Numbered from the stretch's first letter, positions 32,450-45,789 are shown. The stretch is DNA of 64,000 nt from Cenococcum geophilum 1.58 (GCA_001692895.1 KV748260.1:434001-498000), one strand, 5' to 3'. Numbers and translations are program-made. Notes: generated by a model not told the origin, from the sequence alone.

Positions 32450-34220
32450 ATGGTGAAAAAATTAATACAAAAGGCCTCCGTGCCCCGATTACTGCTCTCC
32501 TCTCTACCTCACACAGCACCCCATTTCTACCCTCCCTGGTGCCAACCCTGCTCTGTTGCCATCGCCATCTCCCAGATAATGCATCATTCTTCGGCACAAA
32601 CAATACTTGACCAACAAAATGTAGAGTTCTCTAGCCTCAGCGAGCTGTCTGAGACTGCTAGTGGTCTCACATCCAATCCGTCTCGTGCGGCCCTCATCAA
32701 GGCAATCCAGATTCGGGATGACGGCAGCAATGAGGAGCCTGAAGAAAAACCCTCTGTAGTTGATATCGGAGTTGATTCGAGTCAAGCGAGCATAGACGTA
32801 GCTACTATTCTGGATCACGTCCGGCGGGAAGGCAGTCTGGAGTCATTCTCATGGACTGGCCACAACATGTTGCGGGCCAGAGGCAAACGACCACCCGCCT
32901 TCTGGGAAGCACTTTGGAAGACCGCGGCAACTCTCAAGAATCTTGACCTTTGGTTTTATGAACATGAGCCAGTTTTGTCACCAGGCTACACTCCCGGTCC
33001 TGTGAGTTTCGAGCTACTGCAGAAACTTCACCTGGATGTAAGCAACGGTCACGGGGATGACGGGTCTATCATTGACCAGATACTTCGAAGCAGTCCCAAT
33101 CTCGAGAATGCTTCACTTGAATTCCCTAACTGCGACCTTGAGGGCTGTCGGCTAGGAGGCCTCACTTGGGACTATCGTTTCCCAAAACTTCACACCCTGC
33201 ATCTGAACGCGTACGACTCAAACCCCGCGCAACTATTTTCCTTCTTCGCACGAAACCCTAATATTAAAAACCTAAAATTCGACATGTGGAGTAATGAAAA
33301 GTGCGCAGATCTTGCCGACGGCGTCCTGCAAAACCTCGAGGCACTCTCAATAGACGTAGCAGGGCGCCCGAGGCCGTTTTCTGATTTTCTGTCGGCCTCT
33401 GCCGCTCGTCCTATCGTGCATCTCCGTGTATCAAACTCTCCTCATTCATGCTATCCTCTGATCAGGAATGTTTCAAGGGCCCTGCGTTGCTTGGAAATTA
33501 AGACAGACATTGACTTCTGGCGGCGTGAGCCAGAGCCTAGTCCTAGCGCAGGATTAGACAATGTTACGAAGACGCTCGAAGAGACCGCCTTGTCTTCCGA
33601 GAAACCGGATCTAGAGCGTGAAGAACTCGACGAAGACAATGAGGAGGCCTCTGAGGGTAGTAGTATACCGAAGGAACCACTGGCCGAATCTCAGGGCGGT
33701 GAAAACGAAAAGAGTGTGGATAAGCCTATCAGCCCGCCGCCGCCGCCGCAAGCAATTCAAAACTTACTCTCTCAGCTCCCAGAACTTAAGGAGTTCGCTT
33801 TGGATCTCGAGACAGGCCTCACGTACGTGTCGGATGACGAGGGAGAGTGGGGTCACCCTGCCGCGATGAATGAGAAGGACCTTGTAAGCCTCTCTCACAC
33901 TTCATCATCCCTTCTTCTCAGCATTCTCCTTACATTTTTTCTTATAGATATCCGTGCTGGGACATCTTCCCGCGAACTCACAACTCCGCGCCATCAGGCT
34001 ATCGGGCAGCTGTGGTCTGCCGCTCCCGGAGGAACTACTGGAGAGCTTCCCGGAGGTTCCGAGTGGCGTAGAGTATCTTAGATGGGATACGCAAGAGAGT
34101 AAGTTATTGTACAGATTAGAGAGGTCGGAAGGGAAGACAAAAGCCGTCAGATGCGACCCTGTTCGAGAATCTAGCGTGGCCGAGGAGCTGTGGACAGAGA
34201 ACCGCATCTTGGACTATTGA
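32450..34220 (+). CDS. leucine-rich-repeat-like hypothetical protein
   Basis: Exons 32450-33883 and 33948-34220 join in phase across a 64-bp intron (GTAAGC...TTATAG), giving 568 aa. The join reads KDLISVLGHLPANSQLRAIR. Leu-rich repeats of F-box/LRR type recur between residues 120 and 330 (LQKLHLDVSN, LHTLHLNAYDS, LEALSIDVAG, IVHLRVSNS), but no F-box was found at the N-terminus. An acidic, disordered insert follows (ELDEDNEEASEGSS, then a run of six Pro). The start may instead be the ATG at 32580 (MHHSSAQ), since the first 43 residues look like a leader with little character. Function unknown; a protein-interaction scaffold is only a guess. Confidence 0.7.
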
Positions 34221-34661
34221 CAGAGATTTAGTAGCAGAACGCGACGTTTAGTGCAATCGCATGAGAAGCCAAAATTTCTGCTTCGCCACTCGGTTTTGAT
34301 TGTGTAAACTGTATAAATTTCGTACATGTAATGTGGTTTTCTGTGCGCGTAGAATCCTCCCTCAATTAATATAATACAAAAATACATCCATCTGAATTTC
34401 GAGCCATTAAAAGAGGACTTACCGTAGTTTACCTAGCCTATTTCACTTAATGAGCCAAATACCTTGTGGGTAATTCGCAGAGGCCAAGATGCCGGGATCT
34501 GTAAAGTGCTATTGGTTTGTCTAATGGAACATCAAACAATTATGGAAGTATATGCGACATATAAGCTCTCCACAATGCATTGCCTTCCAGAGTTGTGGCC
34601 GTGGTTCAATAAGCTCTTCGGTACCAAAGTAGTGGCTCTCATAAAATTCATTTTCGTCACA
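34221..34661. other. 3' flanks of convergent genes
   Basis: No gene supported. A long open frame on the plus strand enters from 34464 but is the antisense shadow of the minus-strand Pro/Gln-rich gene. Confidence 0.4.
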
Positions 34662-36604
34662 TTAAAACCTAGGCACATATACATTCCCTGCTGCAGCCGA
34701 GAACGACTGTCCAGCCATGATCGTGGCTTGATTCGCCATATTCGACATCTGGTTCTGGATCTGGAGGAGTTGCATCTTGGCCGCCACTTCTGCCTCACTC
34801 ATCCCACTACCCTGTCTGATCTGCACGCTGCCGCTGCTCACATTGGCTGCATCAATGCTGCTGGCTGCCTCTTGACACACGCGCGCGATTGCGCCGGTCC
34901 TGATTCGGTTTGCGCGTGCGGAGAGTGGTGCTGGCTCGTTGCGTTCTCGGCGGGAGATGTCTGGGTGTCCAGCGCCAGAAGGATTATAAGTGTCGGCGCA
35001 AAACCTTGGCATGAGCTTTTCCAGGCCTTCAGGCTCACCCACGAGCTCAAGAAACAGGTATTTATACCATCCGGAGCGGTTAAGAGCAGGGATGTAGGTT
35101 GTATATGGAGTGTTGGGCGCCGGTAGCTCTGGAGAGATCTTTAAGGTTTGGGGTTTCGGTTGTGCCGACCATGACGGAGAGAGCGAAGGTTGGGTCGGGA
35201 CCATGATGTGTGGAATTCCTTCTAAGGCCCACAAAGATGCGAAGGCACGGAAGGAATCATATGAAAACAATTCTATAATCAGAAATTAGCACCCCGGAGA
35301 AGCAAAGCGCTCAATTATCGATTTTCTAGGCCGAAATGGCATGCTGAGACTGGGTAAAAGCCTGTCTCCTGTTCTTCCAACTGCAGGGAAAGGCTAGTTG
35401 TTGAAGAGACCGTTTCAATTTCTCGATCACACATCTTGGAATTTTCGCAACCCATAATTGGCTATCAAACCGAATAAAATAGTACTTACGTGCCGCATCT
35501 TCGGCCATTTCTTGGACTTTCCAGCTTTCCAATATTTTAGTAGCCTCGAGGATTCCTTTTCAATCGAAATTAGTGTAGCTCCTGTAAGCCCATTTCACCT
35601 TCATGTTGTAACGAGCACTCGTCGGAATGACTCAGTTATCCAACCAAGGAAGTCCTTAGGATTGGGTAAATAAAGCATACCTGTATTTTTGGGTTCGCAA
35701 TTTCGATCGAGACCATCATACAGCAAATCTGCAATTTCAAAGAACTCCTTCGTGGGCTCCTCCGTGTTTGGGTCGGCAACCCTCCATGGACCGATTGTGC
35801 TTGTGTCACTAAGGGCTCGTCGGAGTACTGTGAATGGCTGTGGAGGTTGCGAGGATTGGGTTGACTGCGACTGTTGGGAATGCTGGATCGGCTGGTATGG
35901 CTGATACTGCTGAGGTGGGCTTTGTGGGAGATTGGGTAATATATTGGCTTCTTGATGGGGACCACTAGCGGTCAACCCACCTAGATCTGCGGGAAGTTCT
36001 GCAATAAATTCATTCGGGGCAGTTGCTGTGTTGTCAGGTTGACTGTTTACGGGTTTAAATGGCATTTGAGATTGAGCACCTTCTGCGAGTTGGGTATTCT
36101 GGAGATTTCCAATAGGAGGCACTTGATGGTCACTCGTCGGATATTGGGAAGAGCTGGTCGGATAGGCAGTATTCTGATTGGTTGGGCTCACGGGAGGAGG
36201 CGCTCCTGAGCTAACAGATCCCCATTGCTGTGCCTGCTCAGTATTGTTGGGGGGTATAGGTGCTGTAGAATAAGCCTGAGGTGGAGTGGTGGGAGTGAAA
36301 GTCGGTGCATGCTGAGGTGTACCGGGTGGGCCTGCATTTTGGTTTACAGGGCTCACACTTGTCACACCAGTATCAACTGGTGCCCACTGATTCGTTTGAT
36401 CAGCTGGGTTGGACGGGAAAGGACTTGCTGGATATGGTTGTGGTGGGGACATTGGAGATATATTTTGGGCATATTGTGACATCGTAGAAGTTCCTGTAGT
36501 ATTTTCCTGCTGTGGCATTCCTTGCGGATTCCCCATCGAAGTATGCTCCGTACTGCCGTACTGATTGTAATTCGACGGTGGTTGTGTGAACGCCGGCTGC
36601 ATTG

Positions 36605-36635
<31 letters not shown>

Positions 36636-37208
36636 TTGTGGAACCTGCGGCTGATTCGGAGTCTGAGTTTGTTGCTGCGGAGGGAAATAGCTGTTCTGAA
36701 CTGGTGGGGGAGTTGTGTAATTTAAGAGAGGGTATGGTGATTGTTGGGTGTTAGAGTAAGAAGATTGCCAGTTGGATGGTTGGGCTCCAGCCTGCGGAGG
36801 AACCTGTTGTTGCTGTTGGTTACTCTGATATTGCTGAGGTTGATAAGTATTTGGGGAACTGGAGGCGGCATGAGTGCTTGATGCCGATTGTTTGTTCAAC
36901 TTTTGGCCGACTGTTTTGCTAAATTTCTGCCAAACCGGCTTTCCCGTAGTGACAGCTTGATTGATCATCTGTCCGAAAGCCGAGGGCGGCGTTGAGGAGG
37001 CATGATTTTGGGCTGCTGGAGGCACGTATTGGGGCGCGTAAACGTTCCCAGGACTGGGCTGGTTGGACATGGCATTTGGAGGTTGGGAGTAATATTGCCC
37101 TTGTCCTTGTTGCGTAGGGTATGGCGATTGTGAAGGTTGAGAATAGGAAGGCGGGATGTTTGAGCCGGATTGCGGTGGTATAGGAGGAGCGTGTGGGAAT
37201 TGAGACAT
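34662..37208 (-). CDS. Pro/Gln-rich protein with polyQ tract and conserved C-terminal domain
   Basis: Exons 37208-35681, 35555-35490 (66 nt) and 35272-34662 join in phase across introns of 125 bp (GTATGC...AAAAG) and 217 bp (GTAAGT...TTATAG), both longer than most introns here; 734 aa. The joins restore NTGILEATKILESW and EDAAQLFSYDSFRAF. The N-terminal 430 residues are Pro/Gln/Ser-rich and disordered, with a pure polyQ run encoded at about 36608-36639. The C-terminal part (EIADLLYDGLDRNCEPKNTG to LEGIPHIMVPTQPSLSP) is the kind of conserved segment shared by unnamed fungal proteins; I do not know its function. The plain frame starts with TTG upstream, so the ATG of MSQFPHAPP (37208) is used. 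Confidence 0.75.
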
Positions 37209-38120
37209 TACAAGAAACAACGGACAGATATTCTAGAATGACAATGGAGCGCAGGATGTATTCAGGAGCGAGAATGAGGCTATCTATTAAGAGTTGTGGT
37301 CGACTGAGTGGGAGTGATTCTGAAGGGAGTGTGGGGCGGGCCTTGAGAACTAGATCAAGTCAGCAAGCTGAAAAAGAACCTTGCACATCGGGGCCTAGGA
37401 GCCCTCGGAGCGGACCCAGAATGCGCCGGGGTTAGCGAGTAAAATAAGGTTGTATGAAGCATACAAGTAGAGTGATGTCGCAGCAAAATAGGCTGGGGAT
37501 ACTGCTGCAAGGAGATGGGCAGGCCAGTAGTGGATAAGGAGAAGATTGAGATGGGGATAGACTTTCGGTGTTGAGGGTTAGGTGCGGAAAGTAGAGAAAG
37601 AAGGCTCGCCTTATCTTCCCGTCCGGTAATGATGCCTTCCACGCGTCACCGTCCTCGAGCTAGCCCTGCGCCCATCCCTCCCACTCCTCATCCATCCATC
37701 CCCACCATCCCCGCCAAACCCTTGACACTACTTGACTCGCCCGTCCGTGCCAACGTACAATATATTGGCCCTCGACCCAATGCGCAGTTACTCATCCGAT
37801 GCCCCAATATTTGGATCAAGCGTAAAAGGTCGCCTCATTACTCCTACCCGTCTTTTTGATTTTATGGCCTAGCCAATTGGTGTTTTTATATGTTTTACAC
37901 GTAGTAATTCGAAGTCCCATCTTGTGACACCTCCAATTCCCGTGCAGAGTAACGTCATCAATCTATCACCATGCGGATTTGGGCTTGGTCCAAAAAGATC
38001 ACTGCAAGTCCGACTATCAGCGAATCTCCGGCTAGTGGCTTCGCTACGTGTTTAACTATTAATTTCCTGTCTAATCATTTGGGTGATAACTTCCGAAATC
38101 CTACTTCCACATTCTCATTT
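37209..38120. other. intergenic
   Basis: Promoter of the Pro/Gln-rich gene and flank of the GNAT gene. A 76-codon plus frame at 37629-37859 is Pro-rich from low-complexity DNA and not supported. Confidence 0.4.
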
Positions 38121-38892
38121 TCATGACGCATCGGCCGACTGATTATTCAAGCCCTCCGGCTCCCATAACATTGCTACACCCTCCAGACCTTCAACAATCT
38201 TGGACTCTTCAACGATCTGGAACCCCATCTTGACGTATAGGAAACGACCCATAACGCTGGCTTCGAGCGTTAATGGGAGCTTTTCTTCAGCAGCTATTCT
38301 CTGCCCATATGCAACAAGTTTGGCGCCGATCCCCCGGCGTTGGCACCGAGGCGACACACCCAGCAGCCCGAGATGCCAGTAAGAAGGCAGCTTCGTATAA
38401 ATATTGTATTCGGTAGCATTCCGAAATATCAGAGTGCGCGACTGGTCGGAAGCGCGGTCCAGAAAGCATTCCTCGTACCATATTTCCCAGGAGAGCAAAT
38501 ACCGCTCTAGTTCTGCAGGCGTGCATGTCAGCGACAAAATCCAGCGGAAGACGTAGAGGTTGCAATCAAGGTCACCAACTGTTTATCGGGAGTTCATGCC
38601 GCCATTTCTTGGCACCGGAGTCGTTTCCGTTGCGGATGTAGAATGCGAAACCGAGTACTTCGGGTTTCCCCGTCCATTCGGCATCGCCCTCTTCACTCTC
38701 GGCAACGAAGCCGTGGGAGCCCCGCTCAACGAGCCGCGTTCGCAGCCGGATCAATTGGAAGCGACGCAGGTCGTCGGGAAAGCGGTCTTGGTGCGGATAC
38801 AGCCAGGTGAACAGTTCGTCTTTGGAAAATGTCTGGTTGGTTATTTCGGCTACGGCAGGGATGTCAGATCGGATCAAGGGGCGGATATGCAT
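38121..38892 (-). CDS. GNAT-family N-acetyltransferase
   Basis: Exons 38892-38580 and 38512-38121 join in phase with a 67-bp intron (GTTGGT...CAG), giving 234 aa. The start at MHIRPLIRSDIP is the only ATG in frame; the N-terminus IRPLIRSDIPAVAEITNQTF is typical of GNAT proteins. The acetyl-CoA loop is LGVSPRCQRRGIGAKLVAYG, with the R-R-x-G-x-G/A motif, followed by LTLEASVMGRFLYVKMGF, the usual beta5-alpha4 end. It likely acetylates a small molecule or amine; the substrate cannot be told from sequence. The GT at the intron is not a strong donor, so the exact exon edge may differ by a few bases. Confidence 0.85.
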
Positions 38893-39110
38893 CTTGGCAT
38901 GAAGGATTTGGAGAGGCAAGGAAAATTTCAAGGGGAAACAGTCTCGAGATGTTGCTATGCACTTGTGTATACTTTTATACTTTTGTATTTCTATATTAGC
39001 AGAGGGATAAGAGGCATATTGTTCTGTCAGTATCTTAATGAGTCATCCTGAGTGGGTCGCACCATTGGAGCTAAACAGGGGTATTTGGGGTAAGTGCTGC
39101 GTGTGCTGGT

Positions 39111-39124
39111 TGCGTTGCGTGCGT
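39111..39124. repeat. 5' target-site duplication of LINE
   Basis: TGCGTTGCGTGCGT, identical to 44849-44862. Confidence 0.75.
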
Positions 39125-42100
39125 GACCAAGAAGATCTCGGGCTTGGGAAATCTTTTGAAAGAGGAGGATATTTATCTCGGATATTCTTTTAATCGAATC
39201 CTGGTCTTTCGTTTAGCTAGTTCCCGCGGTAAAGCGGCCCCTGCGGCCCACCGAACGAAGCCCCGGAGCCCTAATGGCTGCTTTAACCCCTAAACGCGTA
39301 TCAGCAACACCACCTCTAGACCCGCCAGCAGCTCTACTAAGACGTATAAAGAAACCGAGTGCGAAGGTATAAGAGGCCTAGCAGTTGCTGAGGATATAAG
39401 CCTAAATATTAGCATAGTTTAAATAGCAGACAACCGCACTATAAACTAGACTATAAGCTATATAGCATATACTGCCTCTATTTCCTATAATAAGAGTCTC
39501 TACCTTACCTAAATATAAAGAAGGAGGTATTAATTATAATAAATTTTATTAACTTATTAAAAGCCTTAAAGAAACTATAGTATAGTAAAGCAATATTATT
39601 ATAAACCAGAATAGTATTATTAAGAGTATTAGAAATAACTTTATAGACATTAAATTAGAATAGTAAAGCTTTAAAAAGCAAAATGCTAAACTCTAAAAGG
39701 CTATCTAGTCCTTATAAGCGTAACTAAACACTCCCTTAGCTCTAATATAATTATAGGCATTAGTAGCGGCTAGTAAAAACACGGTAGGGTTAGAGATAAT
39801 CTTACTATAAATAATAAGCGTTAGGAACCCTAAGGAACCTAATTAATAGCTAGTAATAGATATTAGCTAAGTAAGTTTAAAGGCAATAGAGAGGGTAGCT
39901 ACTACTAAAGTAGTAAAATAAATTATTATATAAGGTATAAAGGATATTAAGGGGCTTATAAAAGCTATACTTAAGGACTTTCGCGTATAGTAAATAAGCG
40001 ACAGCATAAGTATTATTAGATTCTTAGTGGAAAAAGATAAAGAAGCTGCGTTTAGGTAGATAACTACTTAATAGCTTAAACCGTATATCCCTAAGGTAAG
40101 GCTTATTAAACCTAAGTAGTACACGGTTAAGGCGGACTAGGTTAAAGTACCTTTAGCAATAGACATTAATAGCGGAAAAGTAAGTAAGTCAGCTATAGAG
40201 CGCTTTAGGGTAGAGAATAGTATAGAGGTATATATAATAAAATAGCTCGGACAACTAAGGCCACGCGGCTAGTATGCGTTAGTAATTATTAAAGTAGCAA
40301 TAAAGGAGGATATAGAGAAGCTGCTTATATTAGATAACGTATTATTTAAAGGAGGCGCAATTATTATATCACCATTTAAGGAGTAATATACCCCTATAGC
40401 ATGCTATAAATATAAAAGGTTTAGATATAGGGCTAGAGACTATACGTAACCTAATATATGCGAAATATATAGGCGGGAAGGCTATCTCTAGTATAAGACG
40501 GTAAATCTATACTGCGTAAACTGCTAAGGTCCTTACTAAGCCTTATACTATAAATGCCTAGTATATAGGAAAGAGATAGATAGGATTTTTATATAATAGC
40601 GCTATAAATAAAGAACTCTAAATCCTTTAGGCGAATATAAAAAAGTATAGGGAAGTGTAGCATGCGCTATATAATAATAAAGCGCTAGCAGACTTCTACT
40701 TTATTCTAGGCCAGGAGCCTTATTACTTTCTCTTAAATAGGGAAGTGGTGCTAGCTGGCTTAAATCCCTAGTAGATAAAGTTCGTCCTAATAGGTAGGCA
40801 GTAGTGGTATCCCCTAGTTAGGTTATATATCTAGGCATCTAAAGAGCTAGCAGCTATATAGCTATAGGTAGATTTAGTAGATATTACGGTGGTAGTGGCG
40901 TATATTGGCTAAAGGAGACTTATAATTATATCGGTATATATTCCAGACAGATATTTAAGGAGAACTAAAGAAGAGAACCTAGAGGAGCTCTCTAGTAGGC
41001 TAGAGATAATTAATAGTCTAGTCTAAAGTAAACTATTACGCGACCTATATACTAAGGTAGTAATTATAGGCGACTTTAATTGGCATAATCTACTATAGGA
41101 AGGAAGTTATATTAGTACTATATTAACATAGGAAGAAAGCGCACTAATTATTAATTTTATAGCGGACCGGTTACTCTAAAGCCTACTTTTAGTAGGAGTA
41201 CCTATATTTAAGAGTAACGCGGGGTAAATATTAATAATTGACCTTATACTTATAACCCTAGGCCTAGTAAATAAACTAGTAAAGTGCGCTATTTAGGAGT
41301 ATAAGTATAGGTTAGACTATAGAGCTATCTATACTAGCTTTTAGGTTAATATAAATATATAAAAGAGCTAAGAGAGGCTACTTATTAAGAATGCGAACTA
41401 GGATAAGATTTGAGAAAATATAAAGCGATAGAAAGAGATAGAATTCCTTATAGAAGATATAGATGAAATAGTTAACTGCCTTAATAGGTGGATTAATAAA
41501 GCCCTTAAAGCACACTACTAGCGGGCTAAGCCATTACTATATATAAAAAGATGGTAAAACGAAGACCTTATAACGCTAAGGAAGTTATATATATACTAAA
41601 GGAATAGGAATAGCGCGATATAAAGGTAAGGAAGGGATAACCCTAAACTATATAATGTCGTAGTAAGAGCGAAGAAGCTCTTCTATAGGACTATTCGGCG
41701 ATATAGGAAGCTCCATTAGGATAAATTCCTTAGTAATAGTAACAATATATAGAAAGCGTCGAAATACCTTAATTTATAGGCTATATCCGCGTTTACAAGA
41801 ATACCGCTAATTAAGAAGGATAAAGGATAGGGAGAGGTCGTTATAAAGAACTATAATATTATAAGAGAACTACTCTAGGCATTCTTTCTAGCCCCGCCGC
41901 CGTGCGAATAAGAGGAGGAAACTATAACTAGCTATAACCAATTACCGTAGAAGCCTATCGCCAAATACAAGGTTAAGGCAGCTGTATTTAGGGCTAGCCT
42001 AAACAAGGCTTTTAGAAGGGACGGCCTACCAGCTAGAGTATGGCGAGAGCTATAGCCCGTACTAAGTAGTAAAATTACCACTCTTTTTACTAAATTACTT

Positions 42101-44848
42101 AAGATAGGAAAGGTACTATAGGAATAGAAGGTAGTAAAGATTATACCGCTATAGAAGCCGAAGCGGGGGGACTATATAGTAGTAAACAACTATAGGCCAA
42201 TCTCCCTCCTCCTAACGCTAGGGAAAGCACTTAAATCGTTAGTGGCGGAAAGGATAGTATACCTAGTGGAGGAATATAGCCTACTACTTAAGATACACTT
42301 TGGAGCTAGAAAGCAAAGGTTAATAATATATACGCTATTATATCTCTATAAGGACATATTTAGAGTATAAAAAGAAAAGAAGACGCTATCTCTAGTATTA
42401 TTTAATATTAAGGGCGTATATAATAATATGGCTATAGAGCCGGAAATTAGAAGATTATAACAGCGTTAGATACCTTAGACGATTATATAATAGGTATAGG
42501 ACTTTTATATAAACCGTTAAGCCTATATCCTAGTTAATAGATATATATTAGAGGTACAAGCGCTCCTATAAGCGGGCCTTTTATAGAGATTAGCACTAGC
42601 CCTAATACTCTTTTTATTCTTTAACGCGGATCTTATATAAAGCGTACCCAGAAATAGCAGCTCTATAGCCTTTATTAATAACTACTTAGCATAGGTTATA
42701 GGCCCTACGGCGGAGGAAAACACGCAAATTATCTAGGGCGAGATTATACCGATGCTTAAGAAATAGGAGAGGACTAGTAGAGCTTAATTTAAAGCAAAGA
42801 AAACGTTATTTATTTACCTTACTAGATATAAAGAAGCGGGTAGGGATACTACTACGCCGCTCTAATTTAAAGGAAAAGGAATCCCCCTAATATAGGAAGT
42901 TAAACTCCTTAGGGTAATTCTTAATAAGGAGCTATAGTTTAAAGTATACCTAGTAAATAAGGCAGGTAAGGCCACTAAGGTAACGCTAGCATTATGTAGA
43001 TTAAAGGGACTATAGTCTAAGAGCGTTAAGCAGCTAGCTAAAAGCTTAGTCCTACTAATAGTAAACTACGTATTGCCGATATAATACCCGCTTACAATAT
43101 AAGAGTTAAAGTAGCTCCTTTAGTAGGCGTAGAGGATCACGGCATAAGCTATTATTAGGGGGTTCTATACCGTTACTCTGCTAATAGCGGAGGTAGAAGT
43201 AGGCTTACTCCCTCTTAAGTAAAGGCTATATAACTAGGCTATTGCGTTCTAGGTGTTAATCTATAAACTAAGCAAATTATATCCTTATTAGATGATTTAA
43301 AGACAGAGGCTCTATAGATAGCACTAGTCGCCGCTCTAGAGGACAGTAGAGATATGCGAGGATGTCTAGGTAAAGGGGGTACTAGAGGTTAAACCGTATA
43401 TATGCCCGCTATAGGTGGCTAAGCCTAATATAGTAATATACAAGGACAAAGAGCATGCTTAAGCTATTATTAAAGACTATAAGCTAGGGCAGGTTAATAT
43501 ATACGTTAATATATTAGTGCGTAATAGTAGGGTAGGAGTTAGCGTATATACTACGCTATCTAAAGCAACGCTTTTAAAAATAGTGGCGGGCTCTAAGTAG
43601 GCTGACGCCTACCTAACAGAGCTTCTAGTAATTAGTAAGGCAGCTAACTAGCTATGGGACCCTACGTGCACAGCTGTTAACTAAGTAGGTTCTCTAATAC
43701 CTACTTTAGTATAAGAATATTCTCTAACTTGTAATTAGCGTTGCTATTAGTATAGAGCTAGAGGGCTAGAGCCTGCTAGGAAATAATTATAGAGATCTTA
43801 AAGAAGCTCTAGCTAAATAATATTACGCTATACTAAATTCTAGGCCATTTAGGATTTATAGGAAACAAGAAGGCTAATAAGCTTACTAAAGCAGTAATAA
43901 GACTAGAGGGCGAGGAGCCACTATAGAGAGACGGCCTTCTATAGTACCTTATAACGCAAGCCTTAAAAAGAGCTAAAATAACAATAGGACTACTTTTATT
44001 AAAAAGATCTAATATAGGTAAGTTTATAAGGAAGATTAATATAGCACTCTACCTTAAAAAGGCTATAGGATTATACTAGCAGCTAATTAGCTTTAAAGCT
44101 ACTATCCTTACACAGCTATAGACCGGCAAGTCATTTCTAAAGGAATATCTCTATAAAATTAATGTATTAAAGACGGCGTTATATAACTATAGGCTTATAG
44201 AATTAATACAGCACTTTCTCTTTTCTTATAAGAGGTAGATATAGTAGAGGTTTAAACTAAGAGAGTAGTATAGAGATTAATTTGGGGATCTATTATATAT
44301 ATTAGGAGGCTACTTATGTAGACAAAAAGGAGGTAGGAATATTAACGGCCTAATTAAGCGCTAGAAGCTAGACATTAGCGTAGTTAAAGCTATAATTAAA
44401 TTTGCAAAGGAAACCGGACGTTTATACCTAAGTGTATAAAATATAGAGAGTATAAAAGCCGACGTTAATAAGCAAAGACTCTTAAGAATTCCCCCTCTAA
44501 TTATCTAACCGAATACACCGCGAGCCTCCTCTACACGTGCCTCCACTAGTACGTTGCTAATTAAGAAGCGCATAACGCTAGAATAGCCCTATGGACATAA
44601 GGCGTTAAAAACTACTTACTTAGGCTTACCTTTAAACTCCAACTTTCTTCTAATAGTAATATATTACTTTTCTTTATTTTTTCCTTAGTTAAGTAGGGTG
44701 TTAGGTAATAAATATATAGTTCTTATAGTTGGCTTCTAAACTAGAGCAAGCATATTAATGGCAGGAAGTATTTAGTTAGCGCTCTATAACGGCCCATACC
44801 CTAGATGGTGCATGGCCATAATAGAATATACATACATACATACATACA
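39125..44848 (+). mobile_element. full-length RIPed LINE (Tad/I-like), about 5.7 kb
   Basis: Bounded by the 14-bp duplication. ORF1 starts at 39274 (MAALTPKRVSATPPLDPPAA). ORF1 ends in cysteine-rich segments near 40390-40560 that look like degraded zinc knuckles. The APE-type endonuclease region is near 40680-41330, with G-D-F-N at about 41069-41080. The reverse transcriptase follows near 42000-42900, with the N-N-Y-R-P-I-S motif near 42187-42210. An RNase H-like region is near 43450-43900. The 3' end is a (TACA)n-like tail at 44829-44849. Order ORF1-EN-RT-RNase H fits the I/Tad group. TAG/TAA codons abound throughout where CAG/CAA stood. The first about 150 bp (39125-39300) are GC-normal. 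Confidence 0.85.
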
Positions 44849-44862
44849 TGCGTTGCGTGCGT
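44849..44862. repeat. 3' target-site duplication of LINE
   Basis: Same 14 bp as 39111-39124, directly after the TACA-like tail. Confidence 0.75.
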
Positions 44863-45789
44863 ACTACCTGAATGCCTTTCTGGTTAATTCCCACTTCAGG
44901 AAGACCTACAGTAGATGCTAAACCTCAGCATTCTTGCCCAGGCTTAGCCTTGTTCAACAGCCATAGGTATCGCCTAACTATTTGCCATTCTGCTGCCTCG
45001 CGCAAACGAAGGACATAAAGCGCCTCGTTTCCGTCCCCCAGGTGTGAAGCTTCTTAGTGACTGGTGGCAACAATGAAGCTCTGTGGCATGTTGTAGGCGC
45101 TGGCAAGCTCCGCGGAGACTGGCATAACTAGTTCCCACACAAGGTTACATAGGAGCATCGGATTCTGTTGTCAAAGCTGAGATGGCTAGCAAGGTCGATG
45201 ATACCTTAGCGTCGGGCGAACCTTTTATCGGTAAATTAATCTACTGTAAATCTCTCAGCACGGGCTTTATCGCCGATCACTAGATCGTAACCTTGAATAA
45301 CTCTAATAAAAAGTTGCTGCTCCGGGATACTATTCGAGGTGCCGAATAAAATACAATACTGAAGCAGATCTGCCTGACCATTGGGAAAGATACTTGGGTC
45401 AGGTTCGTCATTTTGTCCACTCTATGCTCTTGGAAACCCATTCGCACCAACTCGATCAATTACAAAAGGTCGCATTATAGTCGACTAGTGCAGTGGAATA
45501 AAAAGATGGTAGTCTAGCCAAAAGCTTATACATAACTAGTAGGGCTGCGGTAGGGATGTCCTCGTTCTATATGCAGTTAATCCTCCATCAGTGAAAGGAA
45601 CAGCAGCTTCGATGTGAAAGTCAACAATGGGCCTTTGGCAGCCTGGCTGGAAATGGCCGGAGCTATATTTATCCGCAGGTATCATTGAGCTTGGAGGGGA
45701 AAGGGGAAGCTCGAGAGACTTATTATCTAACCATTTTGCATAATAGTGTCTTCTACCATCAACTCCAGTCTGCAGCTCCTATCAACGAA
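44863..45789. other. intergenic between LINE and HET gene
   Basis: No gene or repeat is supported, only short frames. The open frame of the HET gene extends up to 45685 without an ATG above 45790, so a small upstream exon could be hidden here. Confidence 0.4.

Noticed and set aside
34464-35126. 220-codon plus-strand open frame
   Set aside because: It lies antisense to the exon and intron of the Pro/Gln-rich gene, shows no domain, and the minus-strand gene has phase-consistent introns and a conserved domain.
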